Below, piece by piece: positions 36,471 to 46,745 of a stretch of DNA of 64,000 nucleotides. The stretch spans positions 191,830-255,829 of the forward strand of contig NZ_AQHJ01000022.1 of the NCBI RefSeq assembly GCF_014925405.1, written 5' to 3'. Source of the stretch: Pseudoalteromonas ulvae UL12. Lineage in GTDB: Bacteria; Pseudomonadota; Gammaproteobacteria; Enterobacterales; Alteromonadaceae. Position 1 is the first letter of the stretch. Every line of letters begins with the position of its first letter. The notes under the pieces are model-generated. The model worked only from the letters and a program-made list of their open reading frames with translations, was not told where the DNA came from and did not search any database. Position numbers and translations under genes: made by a program.

Positions 36471-39284
36471 ATGAGTTTGTATACAGAATACATGGAAGAA
36501 ATCCAAACCCGTAAAGCGGAACTTGGATTAAGCCCAAAACCAATCGATAGTGCAGATCTACTATCTGAAATCATCGCTCAAATTAAAGATACAAAGAATG
36601 AGCACCGTAAAGATTCATTAAACTTCTTTATCTACAATACATTGCCAGGTACGACTAGCGCTGCTGGCGTGAAAGCACAATTTCTTAAAGAAATAATCTT
36701 AGGTCAAGAATCAGTCGCAGAAATCACTGCTGAGTTTGCTTTTGAATTGCTTTCACACATGAAAGGCGGCCCTTCAATCGAAGTGCTACTTGAACTCGCA
36801 TTAGGTAATGATGCAGCCGTTGCAACTCAAGCCGCTGACGTACTTAAAACTCAAGTATTCTTATACGATGCTGACATGGCGCGTATAAAATCAGCATATG
36901 AAGCAGGTAACGCTGTTGCTAAAGAATTACTTGAAAGCTTCGCACAAGCTGAGTTTTTCACCAAACTACCTGAAATCGCAGAAAAAATTGACGTAGTCAC
37001 TTACATTGCTGGTGAAGGCGATATCTCTACAGATTTATTGTCTCCTGGTAACCAAGCACACTCACGTGCTGACCGTGAATTACACGGTAAATGTATGATC
37101 ACAGAAGAAGCGCAACAAGAAATCGTTGAACTTCAGAAAAAGCACCCAAATGCAAAAGTAATGCTGATTGCTGAAAAAGGCACCATGGGCGTAGGTTCAT
37201 CACGTATGTCGGGTGTGAACAACGTTGCACTTTGGGCCGGTAAACAAGCAAGTCCTTACGTGCCATTCATTAACATTGCTCCTGTTGTTGCTGGTACTAA
37301 CGGTATCGCGCCAATCTTCTTAACCACGGTTGATGTAACCGGTGGTATTGGTCTTGACCTTAAAAACTGGGTGAAGAAAACCGATGAAAATGGCAATACA
37401 GTCACCGATGCAAATGGCGATGCTGTGCTTGAAGAAGCTTACTCTGTTGCAACGGGTACTGTGTTAACCATTAATACTAAAGAGAAAAAACTTTATAACG
37501 GTGACAAAGAATTAGTTGATGTATCATCAGCATTCACACCGCAAAAAGTTGAGTTCATGAAAGCAGGTGGTTCTTACGCTGTTGTTTTCGGTAAAAAACT
37601 ACAAACGTTTGCTGCTGAAACTTTAGGCATTGCTACACCACTTGTTTATGCACCATCTAAAGAAATTTCACACGCAGGCCAAGGCCTAACAGCGGTTGAA
37701 AAAATCTTCAACCGTAATGCAGTAGGTGTATTGTCTGACTCTCCACTTCACGCGGGCTCAAATGTGCGTGTTAAAGTGAATATCGTTGGTTCGCAAGATA
37801 CAACGGGCCCTATGACCTCTCAAGAACTTGAAGCTATGGCTGCTTCAACGATTTCACCTCTTGTTGATGGTGCCTACCAGTCTGGTTGTCATACTGCGTC
37901 GGTTTGGGATAGCAAAGCACAAGCAAACATTCCTAAGCTAATGGCGTTCATGAATAAATTCGGTTTGATCACTGCACGTGATCCTGAAGGTATTTACCAT
38001 TCAATGACTGACGTTATTCACAAAGTACTCAACGACATCACTGTTGATGACCGTTCAATCATTATTGGTGGTGACTCGCATACTCGTATGTCTAAAGGTG
38101 TTGCATTTGGTGCCGACTCTGGCACGGTTGCAATTGCACTGGCTACAGGCGAATCAGCCATGCCAATTCCTGACTCAGTAAAAGTCACGTTTAAAGGCGC
38201 AATGGCTAAGCACATGGACTTCCGTGATGTTGTACACGCCACGCAAGCACAAATGCTGAAGCAATTTGGTGGTGAGAACGTTTTCCAAGGTCGCATCATT
38301 GAAGTGCACATTGGTACGTTAATGGCTGACCAAGCGTTTACCTTCACTGACTGGACTGCAGAAATGAAAGCAAAAGCTTCAATCTGTATTTCAAACGACG
38401 AAACACTGATCAAATCAATTGAACTGGCTAAAAGCCGTATTCAGATCATGATCAACAAAGGAATGGATAACAAAGCGCAAACACTTCAAGGTCTTATCGA
38501 CTTAGCTGACAAGCGTATTGCTGGAATAAAATCAGGTGAAGAACCTGCATTAGCACCAGATGACAACGCGAAGTATTTCGCAGAAGTGGTCGTTGATCTA
38601 AACGAAATCGTTGAGCCAATGATTGCCGATCCAGACGTGAACAATGACGATGTATCCAAGCGTTATACCCACGATGTCATTCGCCCTGTATCTTTCTATA
38701 ACGACAAGCCAGTTGACTTAGGGTTTGTTGGTTCGTGTATGGTTCATAAAGGCGATATGAAGATCATCGCTCACATGCTACGTAACCTTGAAAAGAAAAA
38801 TGGCTCAATCGAGTTTAAAGCTCCGCTAGTTGTTGCGCCACCAACGTATAACATCGTTGATGAACTAAAAGCAGAAGGCGATTGGGATATTCTATCTAAG
38901 TACGCAGGTTTTGAATTTGACGATGCGAAACCTAAAACAGCGGCACGTACAAAATACGAAAATATTTTATACCTAGAACGCCCTGGCTGTAACTTATGTA
39001 TGGGTAACCAAGAAAAAGCAGAACCTGGCGACACAGTTATCGCAACATCAACGCGTCTTTTCCAAGGTCGTGTTGTAGCCGATACAACTGAAAAGAAAGG
39101 TGAATCTTTGCTGGGTTCAACCCCGTTAGTTGTTCTTTCAACTGTACTAGGTCGTTTCCCTTCAATGGACGAGTATAAAGCTGCAGTAGAAGGCATTGAC
39201 CTGACTGCATTTACCCCTGTTGAAGAAGCAATGACAACTAAGTTCAATGCTGGACAAGTGGTACCTGTAAAGGTTGTTAACTAA
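36471..39284 (+). CDS. acnB: Aconitate hydratase B, long form
   Basis: A 937-aa cytoplasmic enzyme of the TCA cycle that isomerises citrate and isocitrate, and in this family also hydrates 2-methylaconitate. It has an N-terminal HEAT-like domain (1-160) and aconitase domains, with an iron-sulfur cysteine in GSCMVHKGDM or nearby and the Cys pair ERPGCNLCMGNQ near the C-terminus. It is about 70 residues longer than E. coli AcnB. The extra sequence includes LKNWVKKTDENGNTVTDANG, and the overall style recalls versions found in Bacteroidetes. Confidence 0.93.
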   Translation: MSLYTEYMEEIQTRKAELGLSPKPIDSADLLSEIIAQIKDTKNEHRKDSLNFFIYNTLPGTTSAAGVKAQFLKEIILGQESVAEITAEFAFELLSHMKGGPSIEVLLELALGNDAAVATQAADVLKTQVFLYDADMARIKSAYEAGNAVAKELLESFAQAEFFTKLPEIAEKIDVVTYIAGEGDISTDLLSPGNQAHSRADRELHGKCMITEEAQQEIVELQKKHPNAKVMLIAEKGTMGVGSSRMSGVNNVALWAGKQASPYVPFINIAPVVAGTNGIAPIFLTTVDVTGGIGLDLKNWVKKTDENGNTVTDANGDAVLEEAYSVATGTVLTINTKEKKLYNGDKELVDVSSAFTPQKVEFMKAGGSYAVVFGKKLQTFAAETLGIATPLVYAPSKEISHAGQGLTAVEKIFNRNAVGVLSDSPLHAGSNVRVKVNIVGSQDTTGPMTSQELEAMAASTISPLVDGAYQSGCHTASVWDSKAQANIPKLMAFMNKFGLITARDPEGIYHSMTDVIHKVLNDITVDDRSIIIGGDSHTRMSKGVAFGADSGTVAIALATGESAMPIPDSVKVTFKGAMAKHMDFRDVVHATQAQMLKQFGGENVFQGRIIEVHIGTLMADQAFTFTDWTAEMKAKASICISNDETLIKSIELAKSRIQIMINKGMDNKAQTLQGLIDLADKRIAGIKSGEEPALAPDDNAKYFAEVVVDLNEIVEPMIADPDVNNDDVSKRYTHDVIRPVSFYNDKPVDLGFVGSCMVHKGDMKIIAHMLRNLEKKNGSIEFKAPLVVAPPTYNIVDELKAEGDWDILSKYAGFEFDDAKPKTAARTKYENILYLERPGCNLCMGNQEKAEPGDTVIATSTRLFQGRVVADTTEKKGESLLGSTPLVVLSTVLGRFPSMDEYKAAVEGIDLTAFTPVEEAMTTKFNAGQVVPVKVVN

Positions 39285-39304
39285 TTCTTAAGAATTAAGT
39301 AACG

Positions 39305-39331
39305 AAAAAGCGCGTTTATAACGCGCTTTTT
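39305..39331 (+). terminator. acnB terminator
   Basis: A perfect 12-bp stem (39305-39316 with 39320-39331, core GCGCGTT/AACGCGC) with a 3-base loop, ending in a T run. Confidence 0.9.
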
Positions 39332-39579
39332 TATGCCCTAAAAAAGTAGTTCTACTCGACGTTAAACTGACTTAGCTGACAATCAGCTGATGGATGACAC
39401 TAGGCTTCTTTGTAAACTTACCATGCATTTTACATCACCTAATTACCCGCTATTAACAGCCACCTCGGGATTGTTATAGTCACATTCGAACTGAATCATG
39501 TTGGCAATAGAGCTATGCACAATCAGCCTTGAAGATTATTTCCCTTTAGCTGGTGTTTTTATCTTCTGGCGTTTTATAT
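39332..39579. other. Non-coding stretch between convergent acnB and nhaD
   Basis: No reading frame or RNA gene is visible here. It is bounded by the terminators of the two genes. Confidence 0.5.
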
Positions 39580-39609
39580 AAAAAAGGGAAGCTAACGCTT
39601 CCCTTTTTT
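39580..39609 (-). terminator. nhaD terminator
   Basis: A perfect 13-bp stem (39580-39592 with 39597-39609, core GGGAAGC/GCTTCCC). It is A-flanked on the left, so it reads as a T run on the minus strand. Confidence 0.9.
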
Positions 39610-39613
39610 AACC

Positions 39614-41071
39614 TTATGAATAAATGCTAAACAGCTCTGCATTGATCCAAAGATGTACAAGAATACTCGCGGCATAACCAAGAGCAATGACGGGCGCCCA
39701 TTTTAAATGCCCAAAGAAAGTATAATAACCTCGGGCTTGGCCCATCAATGCCACACCCGCAGCAGAGCCAATAGAGAGTAAGCTTCCGCCGACCCCTGCT
39801 GTTAATGTGATTAACAGCCATTGACCATGGGATAACTCCGGCGACATCGCTAGCACTGCAAACATCACAGGAATGTTATCGATGACTGCTGAAATCAGCC
39901 CGAGTAGAACATTTGCTGTGGTGGCAGACATGCCCCCATACAGCACTTCAGACATCAAGGTTAAATAACCTAAAAAGCCCAGTCCACCCACGCAAATAAC
40001 AATGCCGTAAAAGAATAACAAGGTATCCCACTCAGCACGAGAGACTTTAGCAAACACATCAAACGGCACCACACTGCCTAACGACTGCAAGCGTTTGTCG
40101 TCTCCCTTACTTTCGGCTTGAGCTTTTTTACGAGCCAATGAGCCTGGAAGTGTCATACGAAGGAAATAACCGAAGAACTGTAAATAACCTAAGCCCATCA
40201 TCATGCCTAATACCGGAGGCAAATGCAGTAAGCTATGGCACAACACAGCGGTCGCAACAGTGAGTAAGAATAAACATAAAATACGGATCGCACCGCGCTT
40301 TAGCTCGACGTCTTCTTGCGCAGCTGCGGGTTGTTTACGCTCCACAAAGAAACTCATCACCGCCGCTGGCACTAAATAATTCGTCACTGAAGGTAAGAAC
40401 AAAGCAAAGAATTCTATAAACTCCACTTTACCAGCTTGCCACACCATCAGGGTGGTAATATCACCAAATGGACTAAATGCCCCACCCGCATTCGCTGCAA
40501 TCACTATGTTAATACAACACAAATTAATAAACTTTTTATCACCCTCTGCAACTTTCATCACCACTGCACACATTAATAAGGCCGTGGTTAAGTTATCTGC
40601 AATAGGAGAAATAAAGAACGATAACCAGCCCGTTAGCCAAAACAAAGCAGGATAACTAAAGCCTTTTCGCACCATCCAAGCGCGTAACGCATCAAAAACA
40701 CGTCGCTCTTCAAGCGCATTGATATAAGTCATGGCTACTAATAAAAACAGCATTAACTCAGCAAACTCAAGTAAATTATGCCTAAACGCCGCCTCTGTCA
40801 CACCCGGCATGCCATTATTAATGTAATAACTACCGATTAGAATCCAAATCAAACCCGCTGCCACTAACACCGGTTTTGATTTACGCATATGAAGTTTTTC
40901 TTCAAGCATAACCAGCGCATAGGCCAATACAAAAATAGCGATACAAATAAAGCCTACCGTGCTGGTTGTTAAATCAAGGGGCTGCCCGCCGGTGGTGGAT
41001 GCAGCCAATAAAGATGGCGTGAACAGCAAAGAGCTGAGCACTAATAGACATAAATACAACTTATTATTCAT
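39614..41071 (-). CDS. nhaD: Na+/H+ antiporter NhaD
   Basis: A 485-aa inner-membrane antiporter that expels Na+ (and Li+) in exchange for protons, useful at sea-water salt and alkaline pH. It starts at ATG 41071 with a signal-like first helix (MNNKLYLCLLVLSSLLF); the frame extends 19 codons upstream. It has about twelve membrane segments, with the family motifs ISPIADNLTTALL and SPFGDITTLMVWQ. It is a single gene with its own terminator. Confidence 0.92.
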   Translation of the reverse strand: MNNKLYLCLLVLSSLLFTPSLLAASTTGGQPLDLTTSTVGFICIAIFVLAYALVMLEEKLHMRKSKPVLVAAGLIWILIGSYYINNGMPGVTEAAFRHNLLEFAELMLFLLVAMTYINALEERRVFDALRAWMVRKGFSYPALFWLTGWLSFFISPIADNLTTALLMCAVVMKVAEGDKKFINLCCINIVIAANAGGAFSPFGDITTLMVWQAGKVEFIEFFALFLPSVTNYLVPAAVMSFFVERKQPAAAQEDVELKRGAIRILCLFLLTVATAVLCHSLLHLPPVLGMMMGLGYLQFFGYFLRMTLPGSLARKKAQAESKGDDKRLQSLGSVVPFDVFAKVSRAEWDTLLFFYGIVICVGGLGFLGYLTLMSEVLYGGMSATTANVLLGLISAVIDNIPVMFAVLAMSPELSHGQWLLITLTAGVGGSLLSIGSAAGVALMGQARGYYTFFGHLKWAPVIALGYAASILVHLWINAELFSIYS

Positions 41072-41420
41072 CGTGATGCCTTGTATAGAAGTGACAGGAG
41101 TTGTTATAAATCGCGCGCACTTTAACACATAAAATTAACAACCTGCATACGACAGAAGTCGAAATTTCAGCATTTTTAACGAATAGCGAAAATAACACAC
41201 AAAAATGTGCTTAATTGAGTTAAATAGAGGAGTTCACAACGGTCAAAATAAACAAAGAAATGAGGCTCATACCGATAAGTGCAGATGAGCCATTATTGAA
41301 ACAGCAACTTGGTTTTGCCATAACTTTCGCTTATGTATGTTTAGCTAAAAGTCGTTAAAGAACTGACCCTAATCACTGGCTATTAAGACTACACAGCAAA
41401 ACCACATAAGCGGTTACGTT
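41072..41420. other. Non-coding stretch upstream of nhaD
   Basis: AT-rich, with no supported gene. It should contain the nhaD promoter on the minus strand. Confidence 0.5.
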
Positions 41421-41732
41421 TTATACGTTCAGTTTTGTTTCTTGCGAGCAACTAAGTGAGTCTAATCTCTTAAATCTATCAGGCATTACAGCGTAAATTA
41501 CAGAACACAAAGTAATGATATAGGACGCAAGAAAAATAAACCCTATGGTCAAAAACGCATCGGTTTTACATTGTTCATCTGCCATCGAACAATAATAAAA
41601 ATCAACCAGTATGGGGGTTAACGCTCCCATCAAAACAATCAGTAAATAACTGCTTCTCTCTGAGAGTTTTAATTGAATGATAATTGACAATATTATAAAT
41701 ACGGGTGCCACTGTGATGAGAATTGACGTCAT
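41421..41732 (-). CDS. Small membrane protein, unknown function
   Basis: A 103-aa protein with three hydrophobic segments (about residues 3-20, 27-47 and 60-85), beginning MTSILITVAPVFIIL. The start at 41732 is chosen because AAGGA lies 9 bases before it; an upstream ATG at 41780 has no such site. I do not recognise the family. It stands alone. Confidence 0.55.
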   Translation of the reverse strand: MTSILITVAPVFIILSIIIQLKLSERSSYLLIVLMGALTPILVDFYYCSMADEQCKTDAFLTIGFIFLASYIITLCSVIYAVMPDRFKRLDSLSCSQETKLNV

Positions 41733-42013
41733 CGAAACTATCCTTGTTTGTTTTTGGCATCGAGCCAACGCTATGAACACGTATAAGCATAGCTAACATT
41801 TACGAAAAATACTGGCCAGTTAAGTAAATATTATACGTAGGTTACGCGTTTATTTGACTCACGTTTCGACAATCTCCACCGCAACCGGAACAACTGAAAA
41901 AACCAATCAGCCAGAGATAGCTTGAAGATTAAACAAGCTTACGATTGGTGAGCGCAACGCTTAGCTAAGCAGAAAAATTCACTTAGGCTAAACCGCGCAG
42001 TGCAAACCAACGG

Positions 42014-43222
42014 TTACTTACTTCGTCCAATATTTAAAAACGAGTCTAAAACTTCAAAAGTGAAATCTTGAAACCTCTCTTCACAATGCGCGTTCACACC
42101 ACAGTTTGCAAATGCGGTAATACTTATATCACCATCAGGTATATAAATATTTTGAGTAAAATAGCCAAACTCTGTACCACCATGGTGATAGAATTTTTTC
42201 CCATTCACTTTTTCCACCCAAATACCAAGCCCATAATAAAAGTCTGATGAAGGATAAAATCGTGGCCCACTAGATTCGACCAAATTATCTTCACCGATCA
42301 TGTCCACCCTTACGCTGGGACTAATGACATTATTGTCAACCACAATAGCTCTTAATAGTTTAGCCATATCATTAACACTTGAAGCCAAAGGAGCATCGGA
42401 CGTGGCTGTTGTTCCAATAATTTCTTTAGTATCAAACCACACATTCATTGGCAGTGGAAAAGTTGGATCTTCATCATTTATAAAGAACCCCGAAGCCGGC
42501 TCAGGTTTATGCTCTTCAACACCCTTTGAATAGCTGGATGTCATGTTTAATGGTAACAAAACTTTATTTCTAATAGCTTTTGACGGGTGTGCTTTTAATA
42601 CGCGCTCCAAAATTACTCCAGCTAATGCATAACCCGTATTTGAATATGAATGCCCTTCTCCAGGCTTAAAGTCGGCTGGTTGGTTCAATGCAAAGCTTAA
42701 AGGAAACATGTCTGTAGTCACTTTATCTTTTAGAGCGTATTGCGCTTTAAAAAAATCATACTCACCAGCGTCGTTATATTCAAAAATTCCGCTGGTGTGA
42801 TTTAACAGCTGCCGCAAAGTCATTTTGTCTGAATATTGAATTTTACTTAGTAACTGACTGTCAAGATATTGATTTATAGGTGCATCGAGACTGATAACGC
42901 CTTCATCCGCCAACATAGCCACCAAAAGCGCAGTTAATTTTTTACCCGCACTGCCATTGGGTATGACAACATCGGTTGTCATTGGCCTCTTTTTTTCTAA
43001 GTCTTTAAAACCAGCACTACCAATGTAACAACCACTTTTTGATTCAACCAAGAGTACCGCACCGGGGATGTGCTTAGAGATAAGATTATCTAGCATAGGT
43101 TGATATTTATAGTGGTAATCAACACGCTTGTTTGCTTGTTTTTCTCCCTGCACACTACTGGAGAATAAAAATGCAATAATAATGAGCAGTTTAAATAAGT
43201 AATCTTTCTTCATAAGATTCAT
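42014..43222 (-). CDS. Serine beta-lactamase-like hydrolase, exported
   Basis: A 402-aa protein with an N-terminal signal peptide (YLFKLLIIIAFLFSSSVQG) and the class C beta-lactamase/esterase fold. SxxK is in NGSAGKKL (about residues 91-94), YxN is YSNTGY, and the third motif is HHGG in place of KTG. This set is shared by AmpC relatives, DD-peptidases and esterases. The HGG motif and lack of an AmpR neighbour point to a peptidase or esterase rather than a true resistance enzyme. It acts in the periplasm. Confidence 0.85.
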   Translation of the reverse strand: MNLMKKDYLFKLLIIIAFLFSSSVQGEKQANKRVDYHYKYQPMLDNLISKHIPGAVLLVESKSGCYIGSAGFKDLEKKRPMTTDVVIPNGSAGKKLTALLVAMLADEGVISLDAPINQYLDSQLLSKIQYSDKMTLRQLLNHTSGIFEYNDAGEYDFFKAQYALKDKVTTDMFPLSFALNQPADFKPGEGHSYSNTGYALAGVILERVLKAHPSKAIRNKVLLPLNMTSSYSKGVEEHKPEPASGFFINDEDPTFPLPMNVWFDTKEIIGTTATSDAPLASSVNDMAKLLRAIVVDNNVISPSVRVDMIGEDNLVESSGPRFYPSSDFYYGLGIWVEKVNGKKFYHHGGTEFGYFTQNIYIPDGDISITAFANCGVNAHCEERFQDFTFEVLDSFLNIGRSK

Positions 43223-43393
43223 TCATAACTCAAATATATCGGCAAGTGCAGCCATACCGACCAAAACAGCGAGGAACTTGTTGCGAGTGCAACGGCAGGT
43301 GACCACGATTGTTATGTTTGTTTAAAGCCACACCAAGCCTGAATAAGGTTTGTTTCTCGAACTTAATGAGCAACTTAACCTGTTTGTTAGCCG

Positions 43394-43750
43394 CTAAACG
43401 CTCAGGTAACACAATATACTGACCAACATAAATAACACCCATGAAAAGTGCTTACCTTTGGTAAAATATGCCGAGCAGATTGAACTCACTAAAAACACCA
43501 CCGCTACAACATTTAATAAATGGCTTGTGCTTTCAGGGCTATAAGATACCAATAAAGCAGCGAAACCAAACCAAGCAAATGACGTAACATGCCAAGCAAA
43601 TCTTAACGTACCTTTGGTAAATACATCACTGCCGTATAAATGAGGCAAGTTATCGCGTTTAAACAAGCGGATTAAAATATACTTTTCACCTAATACCGAG
43701 TGGATCAGGCCACAAAAAACCAATATTAACGAAGCAAGCAGAATCATCAA
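43394..43750 (-). CDS. Small membrane protein, unknown function
   Basis: A 118-aa protein with about four hydrophobic helices, beginning MMILLASLILVFCGLIHSVL, with GEKYI and a basic loop after the first helix. I cannot give it a function. The short minus-strand frame that overlaps its end (43230-43442) is not protein-like and is left out. Confidence 0.6.
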   Translation of the reverse strand: MMILLASLILVFCGLIHSVLGEKYILIRLFKRDNLPHLYGSDVFTKGTLRFAWHVTSFAWFGFAALLVSYSPESTSHLLNVVAVVFLVSSICSAYFTKGKHFSWVLFMLVSILCYLSV

Positions 43751-43961
43751 ATTTCCTTATGTGGCTAACGAGCCTGCAGACTAACTCGTTTTAAATTTGT
43801 TTTAATTAATCAACAAACGATAACTGAGTTCCTATTTTGATTCAATTATTTAGTCGGTTTGAGGTGTGCTTAGTTATACTAGCTTGATTGATACTTTTAG
43901 CACTCTGTTCAAAATAGCCTATTGATTGTCAAGCCAACAAACGAGCTAATGATGTAATTTA

Positions 43962-44402
43962 TCAAGGATTTGGTTGAATATAACAATTTTCTCTTAAAGC
44001 TGATGAAAGAGTCGCTTTAGCACCTAATCTTAACTTTGCACACCCCGATTCAGTATCGATTAGTTCTTTTTGGATTAAAGTAAATTCGCCTTCTTCGGTT
44101 GATTTTAATGAATATTTATAGGCTTCATTACTCCCCTCAAATAGTGCAGTAAAAATCCCTCCAACTAACGCTCCCGCAAGGCCTCCAGAAATCATATCTT
44201 CATGATTACCATCTAATTCATCAATCACACCTACCGCAGCTCCACCAACAATTCCTGTCTTGACATTCGATGAAAGCATGACATTTTTTATAGATTCAAC
44301 GGACACATACAATTCCTTAATTATTTCATTTTGATCCGCTCTGTCTATATCTTGTGTCGCGCATCCGTTTAAAAAAAGTAATGCGATAAATAGTCGTTTC
44401 AT
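43962..44402 (-). CDS. Glycine-zipper lipoprotein
   Basis: A 146-aa predicted lipoprotein. The signal peptide ends in the lipobox FLNGC, so Cys14 should be acylated. A central glycine-zipper-like stretch (GIVGGAAVGVI at about 49-59 and GGLAGALVGGIF at about 72-84) resembles SlyB/OmpA-linked envelope lipoproteins. The C-terminal part has two further cysteines that may form a disulfide. Its role is unknown. Confidence 0.7.
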   Translation of the reverse strand: MKRLFIALLFLNGCATQDIDRADQNEIIKELYVSVESIKNVMLSSNVKTGIVGGAAVGVIDELDGNHEDMISGGLAGALVGGIFTALFEGSNEAYKYSLKSTEEGEFTLIQKELIDTESGCAKLRLGAKATLSSALRENCYIQPNP

Positions 44403-44591
44403 TTTTATTCCCTCAATATATGCATATGGCTTATGTACATAATAGGGAATGATTAAAGAGAAAAATGTATGAATTATGTTCCTTAATTGTAAGGAACTGT
44501 AGTACAGGCAAGCAGACTCAGGAGTAACGTCATTTAACTCGAAATGTAAACGACAAAAACGTACTCTTTACAATGGGCTAGTGAACACAAA

Positions 44592-44613
44592 AAAGCCGAG
44601 TTACCTCGGCTTT
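44592..44613 (-). terminator. rlmM terminator
   Basis: The stem AAAGCCGAG/CTCGGCTTT (44592-44600 with 44605-44613) has a 4-base loop. On the minus strand it is followed by a run of T. Confidence 0.88.
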
Positions 44614-44638
44614 CATACTTTTTAGCTCGTTGAAAAAA

Positions 44639-45724
44639 TTAGCTATACAGTTTTTGTGGCACTTTTAAAATGCGCAAATGAACGGTCACTTCTTCGCGGT
44701 CGTGGTATAAGTGTTTCGCTTGTAATTGAAAGTCGACATTGTATTTTTTTAGTTCTGAATGGATCAGTTGAATGCACTCATAAACTGTATCAAAACGCTT
44801 TTTCATCGGCAGTTTTAAATTAAAGATGATCTCTTTTACAAAATCATTCACTGCCCAATCAATCATCAGCTGAGTGACTTTATCTGGTTTTTCAATCATA
44901 TCGCATACAAGCCAATCGATATTGCGTTTATCGGGGCGGAACTTAAAGCCATCGACAGTGTAATGCTTCACTTGCCCAGTTTCCATCAACGACTCGGCCA
45001 TCGGGCCATTATCAATCGCTTGGACAAACATGCCTCTGCGCACTAGCTGATACGTCCAACCACCTGGACAAGCGCCTAAATCAACCCCGCGCATCCCCGC
45101 ACAGATCCGTTTTTCTTTTTCATCATCTGGCACAAAGACAATAAAAGCTTCATCAAGCTTTAAGGTTGAACGGCTCGGTGCTGCATTTGGGAACTTTAAA
45201 CGCGGGATCCCCATAAAAAAATCAGAGTTATTATCGTTAAAAGAATAACCCACATAGGCATTGGCATTATCCAAGAACAACACATGCAGAGTCGGCAGCT
45301 TTTTAGGGCCATCTTTGACTAACGAATGCTGTTTAATTAACTTGTTGCGAAGCGGCACACTGATTTTTTTACAAAACTTGAGTAGCTCTTTACCTTCGTT
45401 GGTATCTGGGGTTTCTGCACGTAACTCTGAGCCTTTTGGCATCTGGGCAAAAGCTTGTGCAATTGCAGACACGCGATCTTCAATGGGCATATTCTCAACT
45501 GCCACACCGCAAAACCATTGACGCGCAAAAACCAGTTGTGCAAAACGGACTTTTTTAATTAATAACGCGCTGTCATCTGCACTAAAACATTGAAAAATCA
45601 CAAACCCTGTATTGGGTTTTGTTTTAACGTAGCCACCGACATTGTGCTCTGCAGCATGATGTGTGATCTCTGCTGCGGCATCATTTTCAAACCCGGGACG
45701 ACAATAAATAACAATACAGGACAT
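44639..45724 (-). CDS. rlmM: 23S rRNA C2498 2'-O-methyltransferase RlmM
   Basis: A 361-aa enzyme that methylates the ribose of C2498 in 23S rRNA. It has an N-terminal THUMP-like region and a Rossmann methyltransferase domain with the AdoMet motif VDLGACPGGWTYQL (about residues 212-225), followed by the family signature DWLVCDMIEKP. It lies downstream of gcvA and the ygdD-type gene, the same order as in E. coli. Confidence 0.95.
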   Translation of the reverse strand: MSCIVIYCRPGFENDAAAEITHHAAEHNVGGYVKTKPNTGFVIFQCFSADDSALLIKKVRFAQLVFARQWFCGVAVENMPIEDRVSAIAQAFAQMPKGSELRAETPDTNEGKELLKFCKKISVPLRNKLIKQHSLVKDGPKKLPTLHVLFLDNANAYVGYSFNDNNSDFFMGIPRLKFPNAAPSRSTLKLDEAFIVFVPDDEKEKRICAGMRGVDLGACPGGWTYQLVRRGMFVQAIDNGPMAESLMETGQVKHYTVDGFKFRPDKRNIDWLVCDMIEKPDKVTQLMIDWAVNDFVKEIIFNLKLPMKKRFDTVYECIQLIHSELKKYNVDFQLQAKHLYHDREEVTVHLRILKVPQKLYS

Positions 45725-45757
45725 TAACTTTTATACCTTACGTAAATAAAAAGTGAG

Positions 45758-46129
45758 TTACTTAAACTCAAAACGAATAATTTGATAAACAAACACCACC
45801 CAGCCAAGGATAAACATCAACCCTCCGAGTGGCGTGATGGGCCCAAACCACTTGACCCCTGTGGTTGCCAACAAATATAAACTACCACTGAAGCAGATAA
45901 TCCCAGCACAAAGCAGACCTGCAGCCCACTGCAATGGCACGCCTTGTTTAGCCAATAATGCAAACAATATCAGCGCTAAAGCATGGCTCATTTGATACTG
46001 CACACCCGTTTGAAATACCGCAATCGCTGAAGGCGATAAACTCTGTTTCAAGCCATGAGCAGCAAATGCCCCCAAAATAACTGCCAGGCCGGCAAATACG
46101 CCCCCTGCAATCAATATCCATTTAACCAT
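45758..46129 (-). CDS. DUF423 (YgdD-like) membrane protein
   Basis: A 123-aa protein with four membrane helices, beginning MVKWILIAGGVFAGLAVILG, with the family feature GAFAAHGLK. The start at 46129 overlaps the upstream gene by 8 bases (ATGGTTAA), consistent with translational coupling. The molecular function of DUF423 proteins is not known. The gene neighbours rlmM as ygdD does in E. coli. Confidence 0.88.
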   Translation of the reverse strand: MVKWILIAGGVFAGLAVILGAFAAHGLKQSLSPSAIAVFQTGVQYQMSHALALILFALLAKQGVPLQWAAGLLCAGIICFSGSLYLLATTGVKWFGPITPLGGLMFILGWVVFVYQIIRFEFK

Positions 46130-46745
46130 TGAGCACCTCGTTGATATGCGCAGCAGCCAACGAAGCCGCATGTTGCCAGTTTTGATCTGGGGTTAAACCC
46201 GAGCGCTTAGTCGGAACGAGTGAATGATCACCATTATTAATCCAATCCACAGTGACCGTTTTAGGGAGCGAAAGCGCACTGACAAACTCGCGATCCCCAA
46301 AGGTGTCGCGCTCCCCTTGAATCACAAATAAAGGTGCAAGGAGCTCAGAAAAATGGGCGGTGCGCAGTTTATCGTGTTTCCCCGGTGGATGAAACGGATA
46401 TCCGAATGCAATGACGCCTTTTACATGCCGCTCACAGGCTAATAACGAAGCTATACGTCCTCCCATTGATTTTCCGCCAATAAAAAGCGGTAAATCAGGC
46501 TCGGTTTGGCACAATATGTCATTAAAATATGCAATCAATTTATCGGCTTTTTGTGGAGGTTGCTTGCGCCCAAGCGCGATGGCTTTATCCATATATTCAA
46601 AATTAAATAATCCAACGTTTATCCCTAAATGAGCGAGTTTAGCCGCCATAGCTTGCATGAACTCAGACTCTTTGCCTGCCCCAGCACCATGGGCAAAAAT
46701 AAATTGAGCGCACGGCTCAGGGTGTTTAAACCACTGTATTGTCAT
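46122..46745 (-). CDS. Alpha/beta hydrolase (Tex30/KANL3-like)
   Basis: A 207-aa protein with the alpha/beta-hydrolase fold. The oxyanion-side motif is FAHGAGAGKES (near residue 18), the nucleophile elbow GKSMGG (near 93), a candidate acid Asp in QGERDTFGD, and the His in NNGDHSL near 170. Its substrate is unknown. It begins where gcvA ends (one-base contact) and overlaps the DUF423 gene, so the gcvA-to-rlmM block is likely one operon. Confidence 0.82.
   Translation of the reverse strand: MTIQWFKHPEPCAQFIFAHGAGAGKESEFMQAMAAKLAHLGINVGLFNFEYMDKAIALGRKQPPQKADKLIAYFNDILCQTEPDLPLFIGGKSMGGRIASLLACERHVKGVIAFGYPFHPPGKHDKLRTAHFSELLAPLFVIQGERDTFGDREFVSALSLPKTVTVDWINNGDHSLVPTKRSGLTPDQNWQHAASLAAAHINEVLNG

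Noticed and set aside
43230..43442. 70-aa minus-strand frame
   Set aside because: It overlaps the end of a better membrane-protein gene and has atypical composition with no ribosome binding site.
43740..43960. Possible integron attC-like site (GGCTAAC ... ACTAACTCG)
   Set aside because: The core sites do not fit the RYYYAAC/GTTRRRY rule and no integron integrase is present.
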